64,000 nucleotides of DNA from Pseudomonadales bacterium (GCA_020062665.1 JAGUVW010000023.1:62001-126000), one strand, 5' to 3'; counted from the first letter of the stretch, positions 47,301-55,236 are shown. Numbers and translations are program-made. The notes: generated by a model not told the origin, from the letters alone.

Positions 47301-47470
47301 ACATGATCGGCGCCACTGTTGGATCACAACCGTTCGGCGGCCAGGATCTGTCGGGCACCGGCCCCAAGGCCGGCGGCCCGCATTATCTACTGCGACTGGC
47401 GAATGAAAAAACCGTGTCGGTGAACACGGCGGCGATTGGGGGGAACACGCAGTTGTTGGCGGAGGATTGA
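44342..47470 (+). CDS. putA: Bifunctional proline dehydrogenase / P5C dehydrogenase, short form PutA
   Basis: This 1042-residue protein oxidises proline to glutamate in two steps. The FAD-binding proline dehydrogenase barrel spans about 130-480, with VKGAYWD and RLHGMGEALYDHV. The aldehyde dehydrogenase domain spans about 560-1020, with SPWNFPLAIFTGQ, Glu800 in AETGGQN and the nucleophile Cys834 in GQRCSALRV. There is no N-terminal ribbon-helix-helix DNA-binding domain and no long C-terminal domain, so this is the short, non-autoregulating type. AGGAAG precedes the ATG. No putP transporter or putR regulator is adjacent. It ends 3 bases from the convergent SDR gene. Confidence 0.96.
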   Translation: MAAARCKAPTSMGLEFPLSDDILNHYLRNEEEQVQELLLGYTLETKTREQIRAYARDLLNAIRNAKPGMRVETLLKEYGLDNKEGVILMCLAEALLRIPDHDTAERFLRDRLNQGNWAEHLGHSDSLWVNASTWGLLLTGKLLHEDPQQSKSLKESLRHLLKRLGEPLALSAIRQSMTVVGQQFVAGETIAQAVQHARREAEKGYFHSFDMLGEAAMTTQDVRRYQDAYASAITDIATQFEGRLNAGSLSIKLSALHPRFELRQSQAMDALHNTLMELLLLAQEKDVAVTLDAEESWRLEPALMTFARAAGHNKIRHWGKLGLAVQTYQKRAPKVLQWLMDVSRSLHCQIPVRIVKGAYWDTEIKQTQQNGLEEYPVFTLKSHTDLCYLSCVQLLLEDRHFLFPQFATHNAHTVASIITLTEEKGYKQFEFQRLHGMGEALYDHVLSTFDDARCRVYAPVGSFQDLLPYLVRRLLENGANTSFVRQIQVAQSDGSWLIEEPMDSIKALERLRNPKIPLPRRVFYPERRNSRGLNLESLRTLQQLAKDMKPLLDMRWDLQSEHDKPEQRRDVMSPTNPQEKVGSFVLANRQDCLHAFDRSRTAYTHWRTTDVDERATLLEETALLFEQHYEELMMLAMREAGKTLNNALAEVREAVDFLRYYANQARSLFEPMKLPSVTGEDNQLRLEGKGPVLCISPWNFPLAIFTGQVAAALAAGNTVIAKPSTLTPLIAARAIALFHQAGIPDDVLQLLTASGKTVEDSILQESALRAVMFTGSTSAAAHINRQIANRNGPIISLIAETGGQNAMIVDSSALVEQVTRDIAQSAFDSAGQRCSALRVLFVQEDIKERVLTTLIGYLSTFTIGDPLDWETDIGPVIDAKARADLLLHIERFQQKGRVLYQGTPPQLPGHFVPPTIIELHELNELLDEVFGPILHVITFKADAVDELIDQINHTGFGLTLGVHSRIQGFCEQIARQAQVGNVYINRNMIGATVGSQPFGGQDLSGTGPKAGGPHYLLRLANEKTVSVNTAAIGGNTQLLAED

Positions 47471-47473
47471 CGA

Positions 47474-48316
47474 TCACCCCCGCTCCGCCACCCGATACAA
47501 ACGGTTATTGAGAAAGCGCATCACCCGCTCGAACGGCCAGGCCCACTTGCGCTGGAACCAGTAACCGACGCGAATATCCGCCGAGGTGAACACCAGCCAG
47601 CGGCGCTTGACAACGCCGTCCAGAATCGCCTGCGCGGCCTGTTCCGGCGTCACCGCATGACGGCGAAACTGCTGGCGCATTTTCACCACCTCCGGATGCT
47701 GCAGGTCGAGGCCGGCGATCTGCACGGTGTCCACCAGCCCGGTATCCACCGCGCCGGGGCACACCAGGCAGACATGGATATTGTGGCGGCGCAGATCCTG
47801 CCGCAGCACTTCCGACACGCCGCGCAAGCCGAATTTGCTGGCACTGTAGGGCGCGTGCCAGGGCAGCGGAAACAGCGCCGCCGCCGACGCCACATTCACC
47901 AGATGGCCACCACGCCCCGCCGCGATCATTGCCGGCAGAAAGCATTCCATCACATGGATCGGCCCCATCAGGTTCACCTCGATGCAGCGTCGCCACTGTT
48001 CGTGAGCCAGGGTTTCCACCCGCCCCCAGATGGCAATGCCGGCGATGTTCATCAGGATATCCAGACTGCCGAAGCGGGCGTGCAGGTGGTTCGCGTAATC
48101 CTGCACGGCGCTGTAATCGGCGATATCCAGGGCACGCCAGTCCAGCACCTCGCCGCCGGATTGCCGGATCAGATCAGCCACTGCCTGCAGTGGCGTGGCG
48201 TTGATGTCAGTGAGAATCACCTGGGCGCCGGCGCGGGCAGCGGCGATGGCGGTGGCGCGGCCGATACCGCTGGCGGCACCGGTGATCAGGCATTTCTGGC
48301 GGGCGAGGCTGGCCAT
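47474..48316 (-). CDS. Short-chain dehydrogenase/reductase
   Basis: This 280-residue SDR has the classical motifs: TGAASGIGRATA for cofactor binding at about 11-22, NIAGIAIWG corresponding to NNAG, and a catalytic SAAALFPLPWHAPYSASK segment giving the Ser-Tyr-Lys set. The DINAT after the second strand suggests NAD preference. The longest frame starts at 48412, but the ATG at 48316 has a strong AGGAG six bases upstream and gives the usual SDR N terminus. It is divergent from an AraC-type regulator (171-base gap) that probably controls it. Substrate is unknown; a fatty or cyclic alcohol/ketone is one possibility. Confidence 0.9.
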   Translation of the reverse strand: MASLARQKCLITGAASGIGRATAIAAARAGAQVILTDINATPLQAVADLIRQSGGEVLDWRALDIADYSAVQDYANHLHARFGSLDILMNIAGIAIWGRVETLAHEQWRRCIEVNLMGPIHVMECFLPAMIAAGRGGHLVNVASAAALFPLPWHAPYSASKFGLRGVSEVLRQDLRRHNIHVCLVCPGAVDTGLVDTVQIAGLDLQHPEVVKMRQQFRRHAVTPEQAAQAILDGVVKRRWLVFTSADIRVGYWFQRKWAWPFERVMRFLNNRLYRVAERG

Positions 48317-48487
48317 ATCAGGCTCCTGTTCGACGTTCGGGGTAACGGCCTTCATGGTGCACCGGCGGCCCGGTGGGCAACAGTGCGCAACGCTGCCAGC
48401 GCGGGTATCCAATCAGGCCAGCCGATTCCTCCTGGCCGCAATTGTGTCAGTATGCAGCACATCCCAAACCGCTTCGGACACCCATCC

Positions 48488-49591
48488 ATGCCCAGGCCCC
48501 CGCACGAAGCTCCGCCCTCCGTCCCCGGCTGGATATCCATGCGCCACGTGCAGCATCTGGTGCAGCGGGCGCGGGCTGCCGGCATCAACATCGATCCACT
48601 GCTGGCACTGGCGGGCCTCGACGACCAGCGCCTCACCGACCCGGACGCCACCGTTCCCCTGCAAACCCTGGAGCGCCTGCTGAATGCCCTGGCCCAACAG
48701 CACCGCGACGTGCCGGCGGGGCTCTATCTGGCCAACCAGATCCAGCCGGCCTCGCTCGGTGCGCTGGGATTTATCCTCCAGGCCTGCTCCACCTTCGCCG
48801 AACTGCTGGACGTGGTGGAACGCTACAACGGCATGCTCAGCAATATCGGCCACTCTTCGGTGCGGCATCTGCCGGGACTGGTGGAGCTGTGCTGGGAATG
48901 CCGGGCCGGCAGTCCGCTGCTGCGCCGTCATGCCCAGGATTATGTGATCGGCACCTTTGTGGTGGTGGCGCGTTTGCTGGCCCCTGGGGTCGGGCCGCTG
49001 CCCCAGGCTGTGTATCTGGCCCATCCACGCCCGACGGACCCCCAGCAGGTGCGGGAGTATTTCGACTTTTTCCGCTGTCCGGTGCATTTCGACCGGCCCG
49101 TATCGGCAGTGAGTTTTCCCGCCAGTCTGTTGTCGATGCGTCTGCCCAGCGGCGACGCCGTGTTGAAGGATCTGCTGGAACAGCACGGCCGCAACGTACT
49201 GCAGCAGCGCATCCGGCCGCCCTCCTGGGTGGAGGATGTGAAGCGTCTGCTGGCGTCGCTGCTGCTGGAAGGCATTCCCGGCAAGGAAGCGGTGGCGCAG
49301 CAACTGGGCATCAGCACCCGCAGCCTGCATCGTCGCCTGCAGGAAAACGGCACGAATTATCGCGCACTGCTCGACGCGGTGCGGCTGGAACAGGCCCGCC
49401 AGCAACTGCGTTCCACCCAGTTGTCCAGCAATGATATCGCCCAGCGCCTGGGCTTCCACTCGCGCCAGGCATTCATGCGCTGGTTCCGCCAGCATACCGG
49501 TGTCACGCCCGGCGATTTCCGGCGCCAGCACGCAGGCCGACATTCCACAGGCCGAAACCCCACAGGAGAGCCACCCGATGCCACGCCCTGA
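48488..49591 (+). CDS. AraC family transcriptional regulator (OruR/ArgR-like ligand domain)
   Basis: This protein of about 367 residues has an N-terminal Arabinose_bd-type domain (AraC_binding_2, PF12625-like) including LGFILQACSTFAELLDVVERY, and a C-terminal double helix-turn-helix. The two helix-turn-helix segments are AVAQQLGISTRSLHRRLQ and DIAQRLGFHSRQAFMRWF. The frame is open far upstream (from 47657), but that part lies over the divergent SDR gene; I choose the ATG at 48488 (48452 and 48539 are alternatives, none with a strong Shine-Dalgarno sequence). It overlaps the next gene by 14 bases and is divergent from the SDR, the usual layout for a local activator. Confidence 0.88.
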   Translation: MPRPPHEAPPSVPGWISMRHVQHLVQRARAAGINIDPLLALAGLDDQRLTDPDATVPLQTLERLLNALAQQHRDVPAGLYLANQIQPASLGALGFILQACSTFAELLDVVERYNGMLSNIGHSSVRHLPGLVELCWECRAGSPLLRRHAQDYVIGTFVVVARLLAPGVGPLPQAVYLAHPRPTDPQQVREYFDFFRCPVHFDRPVSAVSFPASLLSMRLPSGDAVLKDLLEQHGRNVLQQRIRPPSWVEDVKRLLASLLLEGIPGKEAVAQQLGISTRSLHRRLQENGTNYRALLDAVRLEQARQQLRSTQLSSNDIAQRLGFHSRQAFMRWFRQHTGVTPGDFRRQHAGRHSTGRNPTGEPPDATP

Positions 49592-50219
49592 TCCACTTCA
49601 GCCACTCCACGGCTGGCACCAGCTTGCGCAACCCCGGCTCACGCCACCAGCGCCGGCCAAGCGCGGGCTGTTTTTCCACAGCCTGTCCCTGCTGGCCAAA
49701 CCGTTCGGCCGCAGCGAGGTTCCCACGCTCTTTCCCGTGCTGAACATTCATCGCGGCCTGTTTCCCGCCTGGCTGTGGTTTGCCTCGCGGCTGATGCCGT
49801 ACGGCAAGCTGGCGGGCCCGGTGCGGGAACTGCTGATTCTGCGCACCGCCTGGAATTGCCGCTGCCGTTACGAATGGGGCCAGCATGTGGAGCTGGGATT
49901 GCGGGCGGGATTGCGTGATGCCGACATCCTCGCCACCACACAGGATGTCGACGCCTGCACCAACGCCGACACACACCTGCTGCTGCAGGCCTGCGACGAA
50001 CTCTGCCAACGCGACATGCTCAGCGACACCACCTGGGCCGCGCTGCAATCCCGCCATGACAACGCCAACATCATCGAGATCATGCTGCTGGTGGGCCACT
50101 ACCGCATGCTGGCGGGATTTCTCAACAGCGCCGGGCTGGAACTGGAAGCCGCGGTTGAACAGTGCGTGCAGGATTTCTGGCAGCGCACCGCGGCGACGCG
50201 CGCGGAAAAAAGTAGGTAG
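49578..50219 (+). CDS. Carboxymuconolactone decarboxylase (CMD/AhpD-like) family protein
   Basis: This 213-residue protein carries an alkylhydroperoxidase/CMD-type helical core around LLILRTAWNCRCRYEWGQHVE, which resembles the PF02627 active-site helix. Two cysteines and the conserved histidine are present, but spacing differs from the AhpD CxxC motif. The start at 49578 has AGGAG nine bases upstream and gives a plausible N terminus. It overlaps the end of the AraC-family gene by 14 bases, implying co-transcription. Function may be peroxide or lactone chemistry linked to the SDR and regulator next to it; the substrate is not known. Confidence 0.8.
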   Translation: MPRPDPLQPLHGWHQLAQPRLTPPAPAKRGLFFHSLSLLAKPFGRSEVPTLFPVLNIHRGLFPAWLWFASRLMPYGKLAGPVRELLILRTAWNCRCRYEWGQHVELGLRAGLRDADILATTQDVDACTNADTHLLLQACDELCQRDMLSDTTWAALQSRHDNANIIEIMLLVGHYRMLAGFLNSAGLELEAAVEQCVQDFWQRTAATRAEKSR

Positions 50220-50259
50220 AGGATACCGCGGCGCATTCCCTTGGCGCGCCCCATGACCT

Positions 50260-50874
50260 ATGGTTAGCGGGAATACATCGCCTCTGATTCCATCACCGAT
50301 GCCAACCGCTGAATCAACGCACCAGACGCTCCCCGGCGACCTCGCCATGTGGTTTTTCATCCTCGCGGAACTGGCGGTGTTCGGCCTGCTGATCGTCGCG
50401 TTCAGCGTTACCGAATCCCTGCACGCCGAGGCTTTCCGCGCCAGCCGCGCGCTGCTCGACACCTCCACCGGGCTCACGCTCACCCTCAGCCTGCTCACCT
50501 CGGGATTTTTTGCCGCGCTGGCAGTGACGCAGGTGAAGCAGCAGCAATCCCGTCAGGCCGCGCTGCTGTTGCTGGCGGCGGTGGGTTCCGCGCTGTTCTA
50601 CGTGGTGATCAAGTTCCGCGAATACAATCATCTGGCGTACGCGGGACTCGACATCGAGTACGACACCTTTTTCACCCTGTACTGGATTCTCACCGGCTTT
50701 CATTTTCTGCACGTGCTGCTGGGGCTGGTGATTCTGGGCTTCATGGCGATGCGGGCGTGGCGCGGTGCCTATACGCCGGCGCACTGCCGCAACCTGGAAT
50801 CCGGCGTGCTGTACTGGCACATGGTGGATCTGGTGTGGGTGATGCTGTTCCCGCTGGTGTACGTGCTCAACTGA
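50260..50874 (+). CDS. norE: NorE-type cytochrome c oxidase subunit III family protein
   Basis: This protein of about 204 residues (191 if the ATG at 50299 is used) has five transmembrane helices. It carries the CoxIII-family stretches PGDLAMWFFILAELAVFG, YDTFFTLYWILTGFHFLHVLLG and YWHMVDLVWVMLFPLVY. The size and five-helix form match NorE, an accessory protein of nitric oxide reductase in denitrifiers, rather than a full CoxIII. The next gene encodes a NorF-like small subunit. No norCB, norD, norQ or nirS gene is in the window, and no FNR/Anr box (TTGAT-N4-ATCAA) is seen upstream. Confidence 0.85.
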   Translation: MVSGNTSPLIPSPMPTAESTHQTLPGDLAMWFFILAELAVFGLLIVAFSVTESLHAEAFRASRALLDTSTGLTLTLSLLTSGFFAALAVTQVKQQQSRQAALLLLAAVGSALFYVVIKFREYNHLAYAGLDIEYDTFFTLYWILTGFHFLHVLLGLVILGFMAMRAWRGAYTPAHCRNLESGVLYWHMVDLVWVMLFPLVYVLN

Positions 50875-50883
50875 GGTGAACCC

Positions 50884-51165
50884 ATGGCGTCGCACGCATC
50901 CGTTTCGCGCAAAACACTGGTTGTCAGCTGGGTCGCGCTGGTGCTGCTGTCAGTCATCACCGTGATGGCGGGGCAATTCGATCATCGTCTGCTGCCGGGG
51001 GTGATCGTGCTGCTGGCCGGACTCGCCAAGGCCTGGCTCATCGTCGATCACTTCATGGAGCTGCGGCAGGCTCATCAGGGCTGGCGGCTGGCCATGCTGG
51101 GCTGGCCGGTGGTGATGGCGCTGGCCATCGGCCTGGCCTTCTTCTGGCGACTCGGCGCCGGTTGA
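50884..51165 (+). CDS. norF: NorF-like / cytochrome c oxidase subunit IV family membrane protein
   Basis: This 93-residue protein has three transmembrane helices (about 12-32, 36-52 and 68-88) joined by a short polar loop, DHFMELRQAHQGWR, which is typical of prokaryotic cytochrome c oxidase subunit IV/NorF proteins. AGGTGA lies just before the ATG, 9 bases after norE ends, so the pair is co-translated. A terminator-like hairpin follows at 51188. In denitrifiers norEF assists maturation or activity of NorCB; alone it may assist another haem-copper oxidase. Confidence 0.8.
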   Translation: MASHASVSRKTLVVSWVALVLLSVITVMAGQFDHRLLPGVIVLLAGLAKAWLIVDHFMELRQAHQGWRLAMLGWPVVMALAIGLAFFWRLGAG

Positions 51166-51187
51166 CACCCGTTGCCCAGTAAAACCG

Positions 51188-51213
51188 TTTGCCTTCGGGC
51201 AAAAATTGCTTTT
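51188..51213 (+). terminator. UUCG-loop hairpin with T tract after norF
   Basis: TTTGCC (51188-51193) pairs with GGCAAA (51198-51203) around a TTCG tetraloop, which is exceptionally stable in RNA. A T-rich tail follows at 51206-51213 (TTGCTTTT). It lies 23 bases after the norF stop and would separate norEF from argA. The stem is short, so moderate efficiency is expected. Confidence 0.6.
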
Positions 51214-51281
51214 ACCTTATATAGTTACTTAACTGATCTGAAATTTCCCGCAAGTCCGCACAGGAGTCCCAATCCCCCGCC

Positions 51282-52592
51282 ATGCACAACCAGGATTACG
51301 TCAAGTGGTTCCGCAACAGCTCGCCCTACATCAACGCCCATCGCGACAAGACCTTTGTCATCGCATTCGGCGGCGAAGCGGTGCAACACGCCAATTTCGG
51401 CCATCTGGTGCAGGATCTGGTGCTGTTGCACAGCCTGGGCATCCGGCTGGTGCTGGTGCACGGTGCGCGGCCACAGATTGACGCCCGGCTGCAGGAATCC
51501 TCCATCACCACGCGGGTGGAACACCATCGCCGGGTGACGGATCTGGCGGCACTGCCGGCGGTGATCGAAGCCATCGGCCGCACCCGTTTCCAGGTGGAAG
51601 CTGCGCTCAATCAAGGCATCGCCACCGCACACCTGCACGGTGCCAAGACCCTGATCGGCGGCGGCAACTTCGTGGCGGCGCGGCCCTATGGCGTGCGTCA
51701 TGGCGTGGATTACCAGCACAGCGGCGAAGTGCGCAAAGTGAATGCCGACGGCATTCGCCAGCAACTGCAGCAGGGCAGCCTGGTGCTGCTGTCACCCCTG
51801 GGCTATTCCCCCACCGGCGAGATTTTCAACCTGCTGTGGGAAGAAGTGGCCGAAGCAGTCGCCGTGGCCCTGCAGGCGGACAAACTGATCTACCTGAGCG
51901 CCGACGACGGCGTGCTCGACGCCAGCGGCAACCTGATCCGCGAACTCACCGTGCCCCAGGCCACCGCCTTCCTGAGCGAACAGAGCATTCCCCACTACAC
52001 CCTGATCAGCGCCACCCGCGCGCTCAAGCAGGTGAGCCGCGCCCACATCATCAGCTACCAGAACGACGGCGATCTGCTGGAAGAACTGTTCACCGTGGAT
52101 GGCAGCGGCACCCTGATCACCCAGCAGAGCTTCGAGAACATTCGCCTGGCCACCATCGACGACGTCGGCGGCGTGCTGGAACTGATCGAGCCACTGGAAC
52201 AGGACGGCATTCTGGTGCGGCGCTCCCGCGAACTGCTGGAAACCGAAATCGCGCACTTCACCCTCATCGAGCGCGACGAAAAAATCATCGCCTGCGCCGC
52301 GCTGTATCCGTTCACCACCGAGCACACCGGCGAACTCGCCTGCGTGGCGGTGCATCCGGATTACCGCCACGGCCAGCGCGGCGACAAACTGCTGCACGCC
52401 ATCGAACAACGGGCGCGCATGCTGGGCCTCACCCGGCTGTTTGTGCTCACCACGCGCACGGCGCACTGGTTCATGGAGCGCGGCTTTGTCGCGGCTGCCG
52501 TGTCCGAACTGCCGCAGCCCAAGCAATCACTGTACAATTACCAGCGCAACTCCAAGGTCTTCATCAAACCACTGGGGAACGTCACGGAATGA
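51282..52592 (+). CDS. argA: Amino-acid N-acetyltransferase (N-acetylglutamate synthase)
   Basis: ArgA (436 residues) makes N-acetylglutamate from glutamate and acetyl-CoA, the first step of arginine synthesis. It has an amino-acid-kinase-like regulatory domain (residues 1-280; FVIAFGGEAV, LGIRLVLVHGARPQID) and a C-terminal GNAT domain (VHPDYRHGQRGDKLL, RARMLGLTRLFVLTT). The kinase-like half normally binds arginine for feedback inhibition. The start was kept at 51282 because the N terminus aligns with E. coli ArgA, though the AGGAG sequence is about 15 bases upstream, farther than usual. It is transcribed alone, with the next gene 66 bases downstream. Confidence 0.96.
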   Translation: MHNQDYVKWFRNSSPYINAHRDKTFVIAFGGEAVQHANFGHLVQDLVLLHSLGIRLVLVHGARPQIDARLQESSITTRVEHHRRVTDLAALPAVIEAIGRTRFQVEAALNQGIATAHLHGAKTLIGGGNFVAARPYGVRHGVDYQHSGEVRKVNADGIRQQLQQGSLVLLSPLGYSPTGEIFNLLWEEVAEAVAVALQADKLIYLSADDGVLDASGNLIRELTVPQATAFLSEQSIPHYTLISATRALKQVSRAHIISYQNDGDLLEELFTVDGSGTLITQQSFENIRLATIDDVGGVLELIEPLEQDGILVRRSRELLETEIAHFTLIERDEKIIACAALYPFTTEHTGELACVAVHPDYRHGQRGDKLLHAIEQRARMLGLTRLFVLTTRTAHWFMERGFVAAAVSELPQPKQSLYNYQRNSKVFIKPLGNVTE

Positions 52593-52657
52593 TCGAACTG
52601 CCCGGCATGGACAACGCCACCTGCGCTCGCACTTTCACCGGCGGAAACAGTTAGCCT

Positions 52658-53986
52658 ATGCCTCTCAGCCGAATGCTCATGCCCCTGGCGGCACAGTTCA
52701 TCACCAGCCCCAAACTGCGCAAGTTCAAACGCGGCTGGTTCGAGATCAAACGCCGCCTGGTGCCTTCGCTCAACACGGTGATTTTCTATCACCGGGTGAA
52801 CGATCCCTACTCCTACCTGCTGCTGCAGGCGATGCCGCGCTTTCTGGAAGATTTCAAGGTGAACCTGCAGTTCCGCTTTGTGCTGGATCTGCCGGAGTCC
52901 GACATTTCCCAACCGGCACTGCTGGAACAATACGCGCTGGAAGATGCCAAGCGCCTGGCCGCGTTGCACGATCTGATGTTTCCGGCGGACGTGGAGCAAC
53001 CCAGCTACGACGACGCCGTGCACGCCACCTCGATCCTGTTCAAGCATCAGAACCGCTCCCAGTTGCTGCATCTGGTCACCGAAGTCACCAGCGCCCTGTG
53101 GGGCTGCAGCACCACCACGTTCGAAAGCTGCATGAAGCGTTACGGCACCCTGTCCGATCGCGAAACCCAGGCCCAGCTGCAATACGCCAGCGCCGATCTG
53201 GCGAGCCGCGGCCACTACAATTCCGCCATGCTGTATTACGGCGGCGAATGGTACTGGGGGCTGGATCGCCTGGGCCATCTGGCAGACCGTCTGCACAAGC
53301 ACGGCATCCTGCGCGCCAGCGGCGACATCGCCGACTACCAGCGCCAGTACCGCCACGTGCTGCAGAGCTACAACACCCTGCGGCCCCGTCCGCGTCAGGT
53401 CAAACCACTGGATTTCTTTTTTTCCTTCCGCAGTCCCTATTCCTATCTGGCGGCGGATCGCGTGTTCAAACTGGCGGAGCTGTACAAGATTCCGGTGAAC
53501 GTGAAACCCATCATGCCGATGGTGACCCGCGGCATTCCCCTGTCCAAGACCAAGCGCGGCTACATCGTGCGCGACGCCCGGCGCGAGGCGGAAAAGTACA
53601 ACATTCCCTTCGGCAAGATCTGCGATCCCCTGGGCGACGGCATTCATCGCTGCATGGCGTTGTTCCTGTACGCCCAGAGCAAGGGGCGCGAGAAGGAGTT
53701 CGTGGTGTCCACCCTGTCCGGCATCTGGGCCGAAGGGCTGGACGTGAACCGGGCCTCGCACCTGAAAATTATTCTGGAGCGGGCCGGGCTGAACTGGCAG
53801 GACGGCCAGAGCTGGCTGGGCAACGAGGACTGGCGCGAGCTGGCCCAGCACAACGCCGACGATCTGGCGGAAATAGGCCTGTGGGGTGTACCTGCGTTCA
53901 AGTACGGCAATCTGGTACTATGGGGCCAGGATCGCTTGTGGGCACTGGAAAAAGCCGTACTGGCGGGCTCACCCAACGGTACCTGA
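52658..53986 (+). CDS. Tandem DsbA-like / 2-hydroxychromene-2-carboxylate isomerase-like protein
   Basis: This 442-residue protein contains two thioredoxin-fold domains of the DsbA/HCCA-isomerase/GST-kappa type in series. The first starts near residue 40 with VIFYHRVNDPYSYLLLQA. The second starts near 250 with FFFSFRSPYSYLAADR, the typical SPYSYL active-site motif. Neither carries a CxxC motif, so disulfide chemistry is unlikely; glutathione-dependent isomerase activity is more plausible. There is no signal peptide. The first domain lacks the serine of the second (DPYSYL versus SPYSYL) and may be structural. Gene context gives no pathway: argA lies upstream, a secreted protein downstream. Confidence 0.8.
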   Translation: MPLSRMLMPLAAQFITSPKLRKFKRGWFEIKRRLVPSLNTVIFYHRVNDPYSYLLLQAMPRFLEDFKVNLQFRFVLDLPESDISQPALLEQYALEDAKRLAALHDLMFPADVEQPSYDDAVHATSILFKHQNRSQLLHLVTEVTSALWGCSTTTFESCMKRYGTLSDRETQAQLQYASADLASRGHYNSAMLYYGGEWYWGLDRLGHLADRLHKHGILRASGDIADYQRQYRHVLQSYNTLRPRPRQVKPLDFFFSFRSPYSYLAADRVFKLAELYKIPVNVKPIMPMVTRGIPLSKTKRGYIVRDARREAEKYNIPFGKICDPLGDGIHRCMALFLYAQSKGREKEFVVSTLSGIWAEGLDVNRASHLKIILERAGLNWQDGQSWLGNEDWRELAQHNADDLAEIGLWGVPAFKYGNLVLWGQDRLWALEKAVLAGSPNGT

Positions 53987-54041
53987 CACGGCCGTCCTCC
54001 CACGCTGCAACTCACCTTTGAAAATCCGGCAAGGCACTGTC

Positions 54042-54908
54042 ATGCGCTTTTTACTGTTCATTCTGACGTTCGGCTGGAGTCTGGCCACGGCCCAGGCCGC
54101 CACCCCCACTGACGCCGATGTCGATACCCTGCTGCGCACCTCCGGCATGCAGGCCCAGCTCAACCAGATTCCCAACGCTTTGCGCACTGCCGGCCAGCAA
54201 CAGGGTGGACTCGGCGCCGGGCTGATCAAGCCGCTGGTGGATGCACTGAGCACTGTTTTCAATCCGCAGGAACTGCAGCGCATGATGCGGGCGGAAGTGA
54301 TCCGCCAGTTGGACACCGACACCCTGGTGGAAGCCATGAAATGGTTCAACAGCGCCGACGCCCAGAGCATTCTGGCGGCCGAGCAGCGGCTGTTCGATCC
54401 GGCGGTAATGGACAAGATTGCGGCGGCCATGGAAAGCGGCACGACCCCCGGCCTGACACCGGCACGCCAGCAACTGCTGCTGGAAATCGATCAGGCCGCC
54501 GGTGCCACCGAAGCGGCGCTGGACATGATGATGAATATGCAGGCGGCGTTTCTGACCGCGTTTTCCCACCTGCTGATGCCGGACCAGGCCAATGAATTCA
54601 GCGCCACGCTGGAATCCTTCGCCGGCACCCGTTCCCAGTATCGCAAGCTGGTGCAGGAACAACTGCTGTTGCAGCAGGCCGTGCTGATGGAGCCGGTAAC
54701 CGACGAAGCGCTGCAGAAACTGCGGGATTTCGCCCGCAGCGACGCGGGCCACAAAACCCTGGTGGCGCTCAACAATGCGCTCAACACCACGCTGCGCACG
54801 CTGGCCGACAGGATTCCCGATGCGATGATTCAGGAAGAAAATGCCCGCAGCCAGCCGGCGCCCGCCCAGGAATCCAAGCCGGCGGCCACTGCAACTCCGC
54901 CTACCTGA
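54042..54908 (+). CDS. Secreted protein, DUF2059-like
   Basis: This 288-residue protein begins with a signal peptide (residues 1-20, cleavage after AQA). The mature part is helical, with two related segments, including ELQRMMRAEVIRQLDTDTLVEAMKWF and a later DEALQKLRDFARSDAGHKTL, similar to the DUF2059 domain of periplasmic proteins of unknown role. The last 25 residues are proline/alanine-rich. The open frame starts at 53886, but the ATG at 54042 is preceded by AAGGCA and opens the signal peptide. It is 55 bases after the isomerase-like gene and convergent with a small secreted protein gene (4-base gap). Confidence 0.8.
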   Translation: MRFLLFILTFGWSLATAQAATPTDADVDTLLRTSGMQAQLNQIPNALRTAGQQQGGLGAGLIKPLVDALSTVFNPQELQRMMRAEVIRQLDTDTLVEAMKWFNSADAQSILAAEQRLFDPAVMDKIAAAMESGTTPGLTPARQQLLLEIDQAAGATEAALDMMMNMQAAFLTAFSHLLMPDQANEFSATLESFAGTRSQYRKLVQEQLLLQQAVLMEPVTDEALQKLRDFARSDAGHKTLVALNNALNTTLRTLADRIPDAMIQEENARSQPAPAQESKPAATATPPT

Positions 54909-54912
54909 AACA

Positions 54913-55185
54913 TCACAGATCGTTGCAGGTAGCGCCCGCAGCACAGTCCGGCGTTTGCACCACGGCGTCCACCTGTTCACCGGTGGGAGCAGGTTGCGGT
55001 GTCGGGGTTGATGAGGATTTCACGGCCGTAGCCGCTGTAGATTTGGAGACAGGTTTCGGTGCCGGTTTCGCAGCGGTTTTTGCCGGTGCCGGCTGTGCCG
55101 CCGGTTCATAGGTAAATTCATAGATATCGGCCGCCGCCAGATGGCAGCTGATCAACAGGCCGGACAACGCAATTGTTGTTTTCAT
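54913..55185 (-). CDS. Small secreted alanine/proline/lysine-rich protein
   Basis: This 90-residue protein has a signal peptide (MKTTIALSGLLISCHLAAA), a short YEFTYEP segment and a low-complexity linker of alanine, proline, lysine and serine. It ends in CAAGATCNDL, whose two cysteines could form a disulfide. The open frame extends to 55239, but the ATG at 55185 opens the signal peptide and has a GGGGG purine stretch at a suitable distance. No family is recognised. The gap to the next upstream gene (55186-55358) contains spaced repeats (see 55237-55338). Confidence 0.65.
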   Translation of the reverse strand: MKTTIALSGLLISCHLAAADIYEFTYEPAAQPAPAKTAAKPAPKPVSKSTAATAVKSSSTPTPQPAPTGEQVDAVVQTPDCAAGATCNDL

Positions 55186-55236
55186 GACGACGCCCCCGTG
55201 CAGTCCTGGCCTGATTATATACTCAGGATTTTTTGG

